Assembly: GCA_965371245.1 (NCBI GenBank)
Contig: CBDUXT010000068.1
Coordinates: 1 to 33,156 of the forward strand
Direction of reading: 5' to 3'
Length of the DNA: 33,156 nucleotides
Origin: CBDUXT01 sp965371245
Lineage (GTDB): Bacteria; Planctomycetota; Phycisphaerae; UBA1845
Shown: positions 24,964-33,156 of the stretch, one piece after another
How positions within the stretch are numbered: the stretch's first letter is position 1
How the letters are laid out: every line of letters begins with the position of its first letter
Program-made: the position numbers and the translations under genes
The notes under the pieces: generated by a model
Databases searched by the model: none
The model's input: only the letters and a program-made list of their open reading frames with translations
What the model was told of the DNA's origin: nothing

Positions 24964-25338
24964 GATGAGGGCTCCTTGGTTTCTGTCTTCGTGATGATAA
25001 CCATGCCATCTAATATAACAAGACTTCTGGAATAGTTGACATATCGAAAGTGAAATGGTTGGAGAGGAGCCTTGATTTTCGTTAACCACCTTGTTGGCAA
25101 TGGGTTACGGCGATTTTTGAATCGGCAAGCGCGCTCACGGTCTTCCCTGGGCGGGCGCTTCCCGCCCCGTTGGGTTATGACAAACCGAGCCGCGACGGTC
25201 AGGGAGCGTTTTCGTGCGCGGGACAAGACCGCTTTCCCGCGGATGGCGGTCGATCGTCGCGAGGGCGTTACGAATGAGCGTCGCTTCGGCCAGCTGCGGG
25301 GAATCGGCTATGATCGGTGAGAACGAGGCCCGCTCCGC
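24964..25338. other. Intergenic region upstream of a tiny secreted protein and a membrane-anchored protein
   Basis: This 375-bp divergent gap holds the candidate promoter for the tiny protein (24994-25021), in an AT-rich patch unusual for the window. On the plus side, TATGAT just before the next gene could be a -10 box, but I see no matching -35. No gene is supported. Confidence 0.5.
24994..25021 (-). promoter_or_regulatory. Candidate sigma-70-type promoter for the tiny Asp/Phe-rich protein
   Basis: Read on the minus strand: TTGTTA, 16 bp, TATCAT, followed about 31 bp later by the ATG at 24963. Both boxes match four of six or better to the consensus TTGACA and TATAAT. The spacing is slightly short. 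Confidence 0.4.
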
Positions 25339-26919
25339 ATGAACACCGGCCAAAAGAGTCCAGATCGGCGGCACTTGCCCACGGGAGCCGCGACTTCCGA
25401 TGAACCGGACGGGCCGTTTCCGCCGCGATACTGGTGGCTGAAGCGGATTCTCGCGGGCGTCGGACTCCTGCTCGTCGGCCTGTTGCTGCTGCGCCTCGTG
25501 TGGGGTTGGGAGGCCAATCGGCGTCTACAGGCCGAGATCGATAGCTACATCGCCGCAGGGGAGCCCATCCACCCGGAAGATTTCGACCCGGCGGAGGACA
25601 TCCCCAACGACCAGAACGCGGCCAAGTTCCTGATGGATGCAGCTGCGGCGGTAACGCTGACGCCGGACCAAGTTGAGCTCATCAGCAAGGCGATGGACGA
25701 CGTTGAGGCGGTTCGCGCCGACGCGGACGCGTTGACGGCTCTCGTCGAAGCCAACGCACAGGCGCTTTCGCTCGTACGTAAGGCACGAGATGTGTCGGGT
25801 GTCGATTGGGGCTTTCGGCTTCGACGTCCGGTGATCAACACCATGCTTCCATCGGTCGGCCCCCAGCGCGCCTTGGCGAAGCTGACCTGCGCGGCAGCGG
25901 TCTCGCACGGACTTCGCCGAAACGAATCGGACACTCTCGAAGCGCTGCACGACGCCCTCGCCCAATCCCACGCGATCAGTGAAGCTCCAGCGCTCATCCA
26001 CTATCTTGTCGGAGCGGCTTGCCGGGACCTCGCGATCGGAATACTTGAAGATCTCGCGCCAACGCTAGTGCATACTGATGGAATCGCCGACGTCCGAACG
26101 CGAGTTCGCACGAGCACGCGTGCGTTGGCGCTCAGCCTGTTAGATGAGGACCGTTTCAGGTCCAGTTTCGTTCAGGCGCTTCTTGCAGAACGATGCGTCG
26201 GTTTTGACTTCGCGCAGTGTATCCTCGACGGGTCAATGGGGTTCTCTAGGTTCGGTGGGCCAGTCCCGGCACTCTGGTCCACGCCGCCTTCGCTTCGTCT
26301 CGCGGCGCCGCTTCTCATGTCGGATGCGGTGACACTGATGAATAACTCCACGGCCGCTGTGCGTGCGTCGCGCCAACCGAACTGGCCCCAGGCCGAACCG
26401 CTACTTCCGCCCGAGCAAGCCAACCGTGGCAAATCTGACTTGTGGTTCCACCCGCTGGACCTTTTGTTTCGGCTGGATTGGCTGCATATTGTTCGTGAGC
26501 ACTTTCGCTCACTTGCGAGGTCTCGGATGGCCGCGCTCGCGCTCGCCATCCGCCTGTACGAGTTCGACCACGATCGTCGTCCGGGCGCGCTGGCCGAACT
26601 GGTTCCCGAGTACTTCGACGCAGTTCCCTTGGACCCGTTTACGCTCAATGACGAACTGCGTTATCTCGTCAAGGACGACGGCGCGATCCTTTACAGCGTC
26701 GGTTTTGACGGCAATGACAACCACGGTGCGGCACCCCGCCGCGCGAATGAGGTGATCGATCGGAGCCAGGGCGACATCGTTTTCTATCTGGACGCCCGGC
26801 CGAGGCAGAACGGCACTGCGCCTGCCGACCCGTCACCCGAAACTGGCAACGATGAGGGAGACGACGAACGTCAGGAAGCCGATCCCGGCAAAGATAATCG
26901 CGCCGAGAAGAGCCCATAG
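25339..26919 (+). CDS. Membrane-anchored protein of unknown function
   Basis: A 526-aa product with a short cytoplasmic N-terminus (about 1-31), one transmembrane segment (LKRILAGVGLLLVGLLLLRL, about 34-53) and a large mostly helical domain outside the membrane. Residues about 390-470 (SRMAALALAIRLYEFDHDRR, LVPEYFDAVPLDPF, YSVGFDGNDNHG) resemble the C-terminal pattern of planctomycete proteins with pseudopilin-like ends. I do not recognise a catalytic motif. The last 28 residues (PADPSPETGNDEGDDERQEA onward) are charged and low-complexity and overlap the 3' end of the opposite-strand zinc-ribbon gene by 87 bp. The ribosome site is weak. Confidence 0.8.
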   Translation: MNTGQKSPDRRHLPTGAATSDEPDGPFPPRYWWLKRILAGVGLLLVGLLLLRLVWGWEANRRLQAEIDSYIAAGEPIHPEDFDPAEDIPNDQNAAKFLMDAAAAVTLTPDQVELISKAMDDVEAVRADADALTALVEANAQALSLVRKARDVSGVDWGFRLRRPVINTMLPSVGPQRALAKLTCAAAVSHGLRRNESDTLEALHDALAQSHAISEAPALIHYLVGAACRDLAIGILEDLAPTLVHTDGIADVRTRVRTSTRALALSLLDEDRFRSSFVQALLAERCVGFDFAQCILDGSMGFSRFGGPVPALWSTPPSLRLAAPLLMSDAVTLMNNSTAAVRASRQPNWPQAEPLLPPEQANRGKSDLWFHPLDLLFRLDWLHIVREHFRSLARSRMAALALAIRLYEFDHDRRPGALAELVPEYFDAVPLDPFTLNDELRYLVKDDGAILYSVGFDGNDNHGAAPRRANEVIDRSQGDIVFYLDARPRQNGTAPADPSPETGNDEGDDERQEADPGKDNRAEKSP

Positions 26920-27798
26920 AACCGGCAGGCTCAAGACGACCACCGCGCGTCGGGTCGTGTGGCGCGGCAGCACGCGCCGGGCGAATTCGGCCGACACCGA
27001 CACCCACGCCGTTAGTTCGAGTAGGAAGAGGGCGATCGCAAAGAGGATCAGCCCCATCGGTATGCCCTCCTCCGGAGGCTTTTTCAGCCAACCGGTTTCC
27101 GCAAGCCACGCGCCGGCCAACGCGAACATCAACGGCGCCGCGATCCACGCCAGCGGGGCGAGCGTGTAGTAGCTCAGGGCGATGGCGCGGTTCTGCTGTC
27201 GCACGGGCACGTCGCGTGGATGGTAGAAGTACCCGGCCAGCCCGGTGGCGGTCGCTAGCCAGATTAGTAGACCCAGGTGGAACACCGCGCAGGGCCAGAC
27301 GCTCGCCAGTGCTTGCTCCAAGCGCGGCGCGAATTGCCTCACCGGACCCGGCCCCGGTGCGTACAGCCAGTAAACGCAAACCGTCGCAACAACCAGCGGC
27401 AAGTAGATGTGTAGAAGCGTCGCCCATCGAAACCGCTGGGCGTCGCGGTAGCTCACCGGGCGGGCCAGCTCCTCGGCAAAGAGCCGCGTTCGGAAGGTGA
27501 CGAAGTACACCGTCTTCCAATACGCGCGGAACCGGCCAAGTGTCTTGCGATGGGTCCAGGGGAGGCGCGGCTCCATCGCCCGAACAGCGTCCAACGACTC
27601 GCCGCACTCGGGGCATCGCATGCTGGTCAGGCCGCGGAGGTTGTAGCCGCAGTCCTGGCAGTAAAGCTCGTCGGCGATCTCCGCCTCGGACATCGCGTTG
27701 GTGGGTGATGAACCCTCACTGGCGGACGCGATGGCTTCCGGCCGCTCCGCGTCGGAGCCGTTCGGGTGCTCGGCGTCGTTTGGCGTTGTTGGAGTCAT
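26833..27798 (-). CDS. Zinc-ribbon multi-spanning membrane protein
   Basis: A 321-aa product. A zinc ribbon is formed by C47/C50 (YCQDCGYNLRGL) and C62/C65 (MRCPECGESLD). About five or six hydrophobic segments follow (LLHIYLPLVVATVCVYWLYA, VFHLGLLIWLATATGLAGYF, TLAPLAWIAAPLMFALAGAW, LILFAIALFLLELTAWVSV, and one or two near the C-terminus). The layout resembles the zinc-ribbon plus Yip1-like membrane proteins widespread in Planctomycetota; the function is unknown. An internal ATG at residue 36 (MSEAEIADE) is also possible as a start. Its 3' end overlaps the unknown membrane-anchored gene tail to tail. Confidence 0.85.
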   Translation of the reverse strand: MTPTTPNDAEHPNGSDAERPEAIASASEGSSPTNAMSEAEIADELYCQDCGYNLRGLTSMRCPECGESLDAVRAMEPRLPWTHRKTLGRFRAYWKTVYFVTFRTRLFAEELARPVSYRDAQRFRWATLLHIYLPLVVATVCVYWLYAPGPGPVRQFAPRLEQALASVWPCAVFHLGLLIWLATATGLAGYFYHPRDVPVRQQNRAIALSYYTLAPLAWIAAPLMFALAGAWLAETGWLKKPPEEGIPMGLILFAIALFLLELTAWVSVSAEFARRVLPRHTTRRAVVVLSLPVLWALLGAIIFAGIGFLTFVVSLIVASFG

Positions 27799-28775
27799 CT
27801 AGCTGGCGAACTCCGGCTGCAGTGTGTCTCCGGCTGCGTGTATAGCATACCGATCCCACGACGCGTCGCACCCGAATGAAGCCGCAGAAGGGAGAATGCC
27901 TATCCCAGGGGCGGTCGAAAGTGTTTGGTCGGCCTGCCTTCGCGGTGCCACGCTGGCTCGGCAATAGTCCCTACCGACGAGCGACCACGTCCAAGCCTGA
28001 ACCTCGAACGTCGCCCTGTGTTGTTGGACCGGCTCTCAGCCGGTGCGGGGGGACCCGCGTCGCCAAGGCGCGCCAAGTTCGTCGCGTCATGTCTTTGTTC
28101 ACCGAGGAGGGGCTCGCTACGAAGGTGCATGTCAACAGGCGCTGATCGAGACCGGGTGGCCTGGCCTCCGGAGCGCCTTACGCGGCTTCTGACCGGGTGG
28201 GGCCGACGACGGTGTGAACGATGCGCACTTCGGGAGCGAACCGGTCGGTCCCCTTCAGCCTACGAGCCCATAATTCCTGTCCTCCGATTTGACTCCGCCC
28301 GTTCTCAAGGAAGAATGTTAGTGGACCATGTGGTCTGGGCGGTAGACGAAGTATACTTGCAGGATTCTGAACATGGCGGTTGACCTCGGCTCAACAGAAT
28401 CATCCTAAACGAAATCATTCCCTTCCATCCGGTCGCCGAGGCCACCTTGCCGCCGATTCCTGCCTGAGCTTCCGCATCGCCACCGCCAAACGCTCGCTCG
28501 GCCGGCCATAGCCGGTGCGGAGAAGTTGCGCGCTCTTATCGCGTGGCGTGCTGCCCTCGGCTTGGGGTCCGGTCCGCGCCTGTCGTGATGACGCACCCTT
28601 GGCGCCGCTTCGGAGGGAGACGGTGAATGAGGGCTGGAACGAAGATCGTGGTAGGTGGGGTTCCCAGGACACTTGGGGCGCCGGATTCTTCTCCTGTAAT
28701 TCCACGTTGAGCCGGTATCCGCGAGAGGTCCGCGTTGGGTTTCTGTGACACATTGTATCACTCCGGAGAGAAAAC
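27799..28775. other. Long intergenic region (977 bp) with no supported gene
   Basis: Short frames exist on both strands, but none has a ribosome site and plausible composition. There are short palindromic bits (CCGGCTCTCAGCCGG near 28029; GGCCGGCCATAGCCGG near 28500). A minus-strand stretch near 28440-28530 translates to a plausible helical run (LLRTGYGRPSERLAVAMRKL) and may be a gene remnant. GGAGAG just before 28776 serves the next gene. Confidence 0.5.
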
Positions 28776-31136
28776 ATGGATTTAGTGAAGAGCGGCGGAA
28801 GGATGTGCTGTCCGGTCCGGAAGCACTCCGGTTTGCGATGCGCGTTCGCGGTGTTCGTCTTGGGACTGGGGGCTACGCAGGCCTGCGCGCAATGCGTGAA
28901 GCAACAAAGGCTGACCGACTCAAACGAGGTAGCGAGTGATACTTTCGGGAACTCCGTCTCCGTGAACGGGGACACCGCCTTGGTGGGGGCACCGACCGAT
29001 CGTTGCGGGGCGGGCAGCTCGTGTGGCGCGGCGTACGTGTTTCGGTTCGACGGCAGCTCTTGGGTCGAGGAACAGAAACTGACCGCCCCCGACGCAGAGG
29101 AACGGGACTGGTTCGGGGCTTCCGTCTCCCTGAGCGGAGAAACGGCCGTGGTGGGAGCGCGTGGGGACGATTGTTCGGCGGGCGAAGACTGCGGCTCGGC
29201 GTACGTGTTCCGGTTCGATGGGACGACGTGGGTCCAGGAACAAAAGCTAACTGCCTTTGATGCGGCGGAGCACGCCCTGTTCGGGATTGCCGTCTCCATT
29301 AGCGGGAACGCGGCGTTAGTGAGGGGAGGTGGGGCCGCGTACGTGTTCCGGTTCAACGGGGCACGTTGGGTCGGGGAGCAGAAATTGACCCCCTCCGACG
29401 GTGGCGTGCATGGGTTTTCCGGCGGCTCTGGTTTCCTCGGCGCGGATCTGGCCCTAGTGGGGGCACCTTTCGTTGACTGCGAGGCGGGCCACGACTGCGG
29501 GGCGGCGTACGTGTATCGGTTCGACGGGAGCTCTTGGGTCGAAGAGCAGAAGCTGACCGCCTCCGACGCGAGTGCGAATGATCTTTTCGGCGAATCCGTC
29601 GCCGTGAGTGGGGACACGGTTCTCGTGGGGGCAATTTGGGATGACTGCGCGGCGGGCGGCAACTGCGGGGCTGCCTATGTGTTCCGTCTCAATGGAAGCA
29701 GTTGGGTCGAACAGCAGAAGCTGACCGCGTCCGACGCCGGGGGTGTTGATTTCTTCGGATCTTCGGTCTCCCTGAGCGGGAAGACGGCCTTGGTGGGGGC
29801 AAGGCGAGATGACTGCCTACCAAGCGTCGATTGTGGATCGGCGTACCTCTTCCGTTTCAATGGAAGCACTTGGGTCGAACAGCAGAAGCTGACCGCCTCC
29901 CCCGCGGTGCCGCCTGCCATCTTCGGAGCTTCCGTCTCACTGAACGGGGAGACGGCCTTTGTGGGGGCACCACTCGATCCCTGCGCGACGGGCCGCTTCT
30001 GCGGGGCGGTGTACGTGTTCTCATGCCCTCGGGTGGTGGATCTCGACATCAAGCCGGGCAAATGTCCAAACCGGGTGAATCCAAGAAGCAACCGGATGGT
30101 ACGCGTCGCGATCCTCGGCGATTCTGACTTCGACGTCGCGACGATCGACCTGGACTCGCTGACGCTGGCCCGCACCGACGGCGTGGGTGAAAGTGTGTCA
30201 CCGTTTCTTGGCCGACGCGGTTCCGGTGTCGCTATCAAGGACGTGGCCACTCCGTTTGAGGACGAGCTCTGCGCGTGTGACGACTTGGGCAGGGATGGGA
30301 TCGATGATCTTACGGTTACGTTCTCGACCGCCGATCTGACTCGCGCGCTCGAGCTGGATGTGTTACCGCGCGGCGAGGCGATCGAGCTTGGCCTGCGCGG
30401 AACTCTGCAAGACGGAACGACGTTCGAGGCTGTGGACTGCATCGTGATTCAAGGTCCGGATTTTGACGAAACAGACCTCGCGTGCCCGTTCGAGGCGGAT
30501 ACCCTCTGGAGCTCAACGCAGTCCCTGGACCAGGAGATCGACATCGACGAGTTCCCCTCGTTCCAGCAGCCGGAACGGTATGCGATCGTCGCGGGCCTAC
30601 GACTCGATCGAGCCTTTATGACGCTCGATATCGCCGGGCTTGAAAGCTTGTGGGGCGGACCGATCACGGAAGATGTGACGGTGGTTCCGCTTGGCGAACG
30701 TACACAGCTCTACAAAGTCGATGACGCCCTCGGGACGCCCGGTCTCGTGGGGGGCGGTTTTCTCACGATCACTACGTTCGAAATCCAATGTCAAGGAAAT
30801 GAGGTGACCTGGACCTTCGATTACGAATACAGTCTGGAGGTTTTCCCCGCGAACGACCCGCCGACCGTTGCAAGAGTAACCACGATCAGCGGACAGCAAA
30901 TCGGAACCCTGTCCGAAGAAGGAAGCGGGATCGAGTGGTCTGATCCGGTGGGAACCTGGAGCCGCAACTTCGTCATGCTACCGCTTGGCGACGTCGTCAC
31001 GCCCGGAACCTGGTCGCTTGAGTCCGGCGCGCTTCGTCTTGGTGGGCGCGGCGCCAAGGGTAACCGTTCCACTCTGCCCGTCCCCGGACACAGCGAGCCG
31101 CGCCGTTCCACCGGGCATAGGCCCGATCGCCCGTAA
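28776..31136 (+). CDS. Secreted FG-GAP seven-repeat beta-propeller protein
   Basis: A 786-aa exported protein. The N-terminal signal (hydrophobic FAVFVLGLGATQACA, about 24-38) follows a basic leader. Seven FG-GAP repeats of about 46-58 residues (about 41-418) carry the pattern EQKLTASDA...FGxSVSLSGxTALVGA...CGxAYVFRFDGSSWVE, predicting one seven-bladed integrin-alpha-like propeller. Six repeats contain a cysteine pair just before AYVF (such as DDCSAGEDCGSAYVF); repeat 3 lost about ten residues and the pair. A second domain (about 423-560, VDLDIKPGKCPNRVNPRSNR to DCIVIQ) is one I have seen in planctomycete surface proteins. The C-terminal part (about 560-786) is unknown, and the last 35 residues are basic and low-complexity, perhaps a recent extension. 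Likely calcium-binding and surface-located. Confidence 0.88.
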   Translation: MDLVKSGGRMCCPVRKHSGLRCAFAVFVLGLGATQACAQCVKQQRLTDSNEVASDTFGNSVSVNGDTALVGAPTDRCGAGSSCGAAYVFRFDGSSWVEEQKLTAPDAEERDWFGASVSLSGETAVVGARGDDCSAGEDCGSAYVFRFDGTTWVQEQKLTAFDAAEHALFGIAVSISGNAALVRGGGAAYVFRFNGARWVGEQKLTPSDGGVHGFSGGSGFLGADLALVGAPFVDCEAGHDCGAAYVYRFDGSSWVEEQKLTASDASANDLFGESVAVSGDTVLVGAIWDDCAAGGNCGAAYVFRLNGSSWVEQQKLTASDAGGVDFFGSSVSLSGKTALVGARRDDCLPSVDCGSAYLFRFNGSTWVEQQKLTASPAVPPAIFGASVSLNGETAFVGAPLDPCATGRFCGAVYVFSCPRVVDLDIKPGKCPNRVNPRSNRMVRVAILGDSDFDVATIDLDSLTLARTDGVGESVSPFLGRRGSGVAIKDVATPFEDELCACDDLGRDGIDDLTVTFSTADLTRALELDVLPRGEAIELGLRGTLQDGTTFEAVDCIVIQGPDFDETDLACPFEADTLWSSTQSLDQEIDIDEFPSFQQPERYAIVAGLRLDRAFMTLDIAGLESLWGGPITEDVTVVPLGERTQLYKVDDALGTPGLVGGGFLTITTFEIQCQGNEVTWTFDYEYSLEVFPANDPPTVARVTTISGQQIGTLSEEGSGIEWSDPVGTWSRNFVMLPLGDVVTPGTWSLESGALRLGGRGAKGNRSTLPVPGHSEPRRSTGHRPDRP

Positions 31137-31286
31137 GTTTCCGGAGCCATCGAGAAGAGGCGCGAGGGCGCCCCGCGGGCGGTGCCTTCCCACCGTTGCC
31201 GACCCGTTTTCTGGGGCTATAATTACTGGAGCTGCGCACCCGCCGGAGGGGACTTTGCGAGGCGTACACGCCAGGAGAGTTTAGCC

Positions 31287-33064
31287 ATGCGACGACATCT
31301 CACCGTCACGCTCTGTGGCCTGCTGGGTTTTGCCTTGTGCGCGGTGGCCCAACCGCCGGGCCGCGATGCGATGAAGCGTGATCTCGGAAAAGACGCTCTC
31401 GCCGAATTCGTCGGTCCACCCTATCACGAGGCCCCTGACGACCCGTTCGTGGCGCACGAGGCGCTGCTCGGCGAGCGTGTCACCAGCCCCGGCGACCCGA
31501 TTGTTCTTGGGCCCTACGTGAGCGTTCAGGTCAACGTCGATCTTCGGCGTGCAACACCGTCGCCGACGCGGCCAACGAACCCTCCATCGCTGTCGATCCG
31601 ACGGACCCGAAAAAAATGGTGATCGGCTGGCGGCAGTTCGACACGATTGAGTCGAGCTTCCGTCAGGCGGGCTGGGCCTACAGCCACGACGGTGGGCACT
31701 CCTGGGTCTTTCCCGGAGTCCTTGAGCCGGGGGCATTTCGCAGCGACCCGGTGCTTGATGCCGACGCCGACGGCAGTTTCTATTTTTATAGTGCCAGTTC
31801 TTCGCTTTCGGCCGAGCTCTTCAAATCGACAAGCGGCGGTCTCTCCTGGGGCGGACCGATCCCGGCCTTCGGGGGCGACAAACCCTGGATGGCGATCGAC
31901 CGCACCGACGGCATCGGGCGGGGCAATGTCTACGTGACATGGGCCGGCCTGAATGCGGGCTTCGCCCGGTCGCTCGACGGTGGGGCAACCTTTACGGAGG
32001 GCGGATCCGTTGCCAGCTCTTCCGGTACGATGTGTGTTGACAAGGTCGGCGCACTCCATGTTTCCGGTGCCGGGTCTTCGGGTCTTCGTTACTCAAGGTC
32101 CACGACGGTGAGGGATCCGTCGAGCACGCCGCCCTTCTTTACGTTCCCGCAGATTGTGGACATGGGCGGGAGGGTCCTTCGGTTAGCCGACCCCAACCAG
32201 ATCGGCCTCATGGGAATGGGGTGGATCGCCACGGACAACTCCGACGGTCCGATGTCCGGCAACGTCTACATGCTGGCGACTGTCGAGCCGGAGTTCGACG
32301 ACGACCCTGCGGAGCTCATGTTCGTTCGCAGCCGTGACGGCGGCGACACGTGGGATGAACCCGTCCGCGTTAACGACGACGGCCTTCGCAGCCGCGCAGG
32401 GGGTGGCCCTTTCCCGCCCATCGGCGGCGCGTGGCAGTGGTTCGGGACCATGTCCGTCGCCCCCAACGGGCGCATCGACGTCGTCTGGAACGACACCCGC
32501 AACTTCCCAGACGCGCCGCTGGGAAACCTCTGCGAGCTGTTCTATTCATTCTCCCTAGACGGCGGCGAGACCTGGTCGACCAACGTCCCGGTCAGCCCCA
32601 TGTTCGACAGCCACGTCGGTTGGCCGCAGCAGAACAAACTGGGCGACTACTATCACACCCGCTCGGACAACCTGGGCGTCAACGTGGCCTATGCGGCGAC
32701 CTTCCGAGGCGAGCAGGACATTTACTTCCTACGCATCGGCCCCTTCGATTGCAACAACAACGAAAATGACGACGCCGAGGACATCGCCCAGTCTGTCAGC
32801 CGGGACGCGAACGCCAACGACATACCCGACGAGTGCGAGTTCCGCGGCGACGTGGACGGCGACGGGCAAACCACCCTGCGCGACGTGGCGGCCATGCAGC
32901 GCTGCTTCTCGGGCTTTCGCGGGTCGATCGTCTCTACCGAGTGCCATCTTCTCGACATCGACCACGACGCCGACGTGGACCTGACCGACCACGCGGCCCT
33001 ACTCCGCGTCCTCGGCGCCCCTGTCGCGCGAAACCCTTCGGCCGGACTGAAGACCGCTCTCTGA
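31287..33064 (+). pseudogene. BNR/Asp-box beta-propeller protein with dockerin-like end, broken by a frameshift
   Basis: Paralogue of the protein at 16715-18679. AGGAGAG precedes ATG 31287, which opens signal peptide MRRHLTVTLCGLLGFALCAV. The first frame carries YVSVQVNVD, then goes off-frame; the expected continuation (TVADAANEPSIAVDP, then GWRQFD) is in another frame and runs open to TGA 33064. The break lies between about 31530 and 31550 and fits loss of one base. Five Asp boxes follow (SHDGGHSW, STSGGLSW, SLDGGATF, SRDGGDTW, SLDGGETW), then dockerin-like loops (DVDGDGQTTLRDVAAMQ, DIDHDADVDLTDHAALL). It lacks the long thrombospondin-type-3 block of its paralogue. A sequencing error is the main alternative to a true pseudogene; no slippery heptamer is at the break. 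Confidence 0.85.
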
Positions 33065-33156
33065 CGGTCGCGGCTCGGAAGGATGGGTGGCCCACCTCTG
33101 AAGGGCTTGTCGATTTAATTGGAACGGTTTTTGATATCAATTTCTGCTCGAGGCGT

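Noticed and set aside
28415..29662. Long open frame (about 415 codons) on the minus strand opposite the FG-GAP repeats
   Set aside because: It mirrors the repeated plus-strand coding sequence, has Ser/Pro/Arg-rich shadow composition and no ribosome site.
30985..31284. Possible frameshifted PEP-CTERM tail at the end of the FG-GAP protein
   Set aside because: None of the three plus frames there shows a PEP motif followed by a hydrophobic stretch and basic end.
31606..31622. Seven-A run as the site of a programmed frameshift in the broken propeller gene
   Set aside because: Homology to the paralogue is already in the second frame about 60 bp upstream, so the frame change is near 31540 and not at the A-run.

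Overview
The window is GC-rich and reads like a Planctomycetota genome (probably Phycisphaerae-like or a neighbouring lineage; inference). The pointers are many secreted proteins with dockerin-type calcium loops, a PEP-CTERM sorting signal, FG-GAP and BNR/Asp-box beta-propellers, small lipoproteins, a zinc-ribbon membrane protein and a HEAT-repeat protein, separated by long intergenic stretches with palindromic repeats. No rRNA, tRNA, CRISPR array, transposase or phage gene was found.

Layout. 1-3555 (minus): a chemotaxis unit with a soluble four-PAS methyl-accepting receptor, a CheW adaptor just upstream and possibly a small unknown gene. 3675-5219 (plus): an ABC1/UbiB-type kinase-like protein. 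5262-7039 (minus): an alginate-export-type outer-membrane porin followed by a tiny lipoprotein. 7506-8954 (plus): an octaheme cytochrome c of the hydroxylamine oxidoreductase (HAO) type, interrupted by an in-frame TGA. 9579-13237 (plus): two paralogous Ig-like plus dockerin secreted proteins flanking a PEP-CTERM protein. 13457-14915: a CheY-like receiver, a small lipoprotein and a YkgJ-type cysteine-cluster protein. 15370-16683 (plus): an S41 C-terminal processing protease, convergent with a secreted Asp-box propeller protein (16715-18679, minus). 18981-19604 (minus): NadD. 19769-22166 (plus): a glycosyltransferase and GDP-mannose 4,6-dehydratase operon. 22190-24421 (minus): an exported HEAT-repeat protein. 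24739-24963 (minus): a tiny Asp/Phe-rich secreted protein. 25339-27798: a membrane-anchored unknown protein overlapping tail to tail with a zinc-ribbon membrane protein. 28776-31136 (plus): a secreted seven-repeat FG-GAP protein. 31287-33064 (plus): a frameshifted paralogue of the 16715-18679 propeller protein.

How the parts relate. The receptor and CheW form one signalling unit; no CheA is present, so the kinase must be elsewhere. The glycosyltransferase and GMD probably feed deoxyhexose into a surface glycan. The porin and the octaheme cytochrome are divergently placed and may both serve periplasmic nitrogen or electron metabolism, but only position supports that link. Much of the window encodes exported, calcium-binding, repeat-built surface proteins.

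The most interesting points are: the TGA at a probable Trp position in an otherwise intact octaheme gene; two 58-bp elements whose 22-bp arms are perfect inverted repeats and are each also a hairpin; a roughly 210-bp dockerin segment about 95% identical between two otherwise diverged genes; a 219-bp perfect duplication of a PAS module; and a broken propeller paralogue. I did not find a clearly new multi-gene defence or metabolic system.
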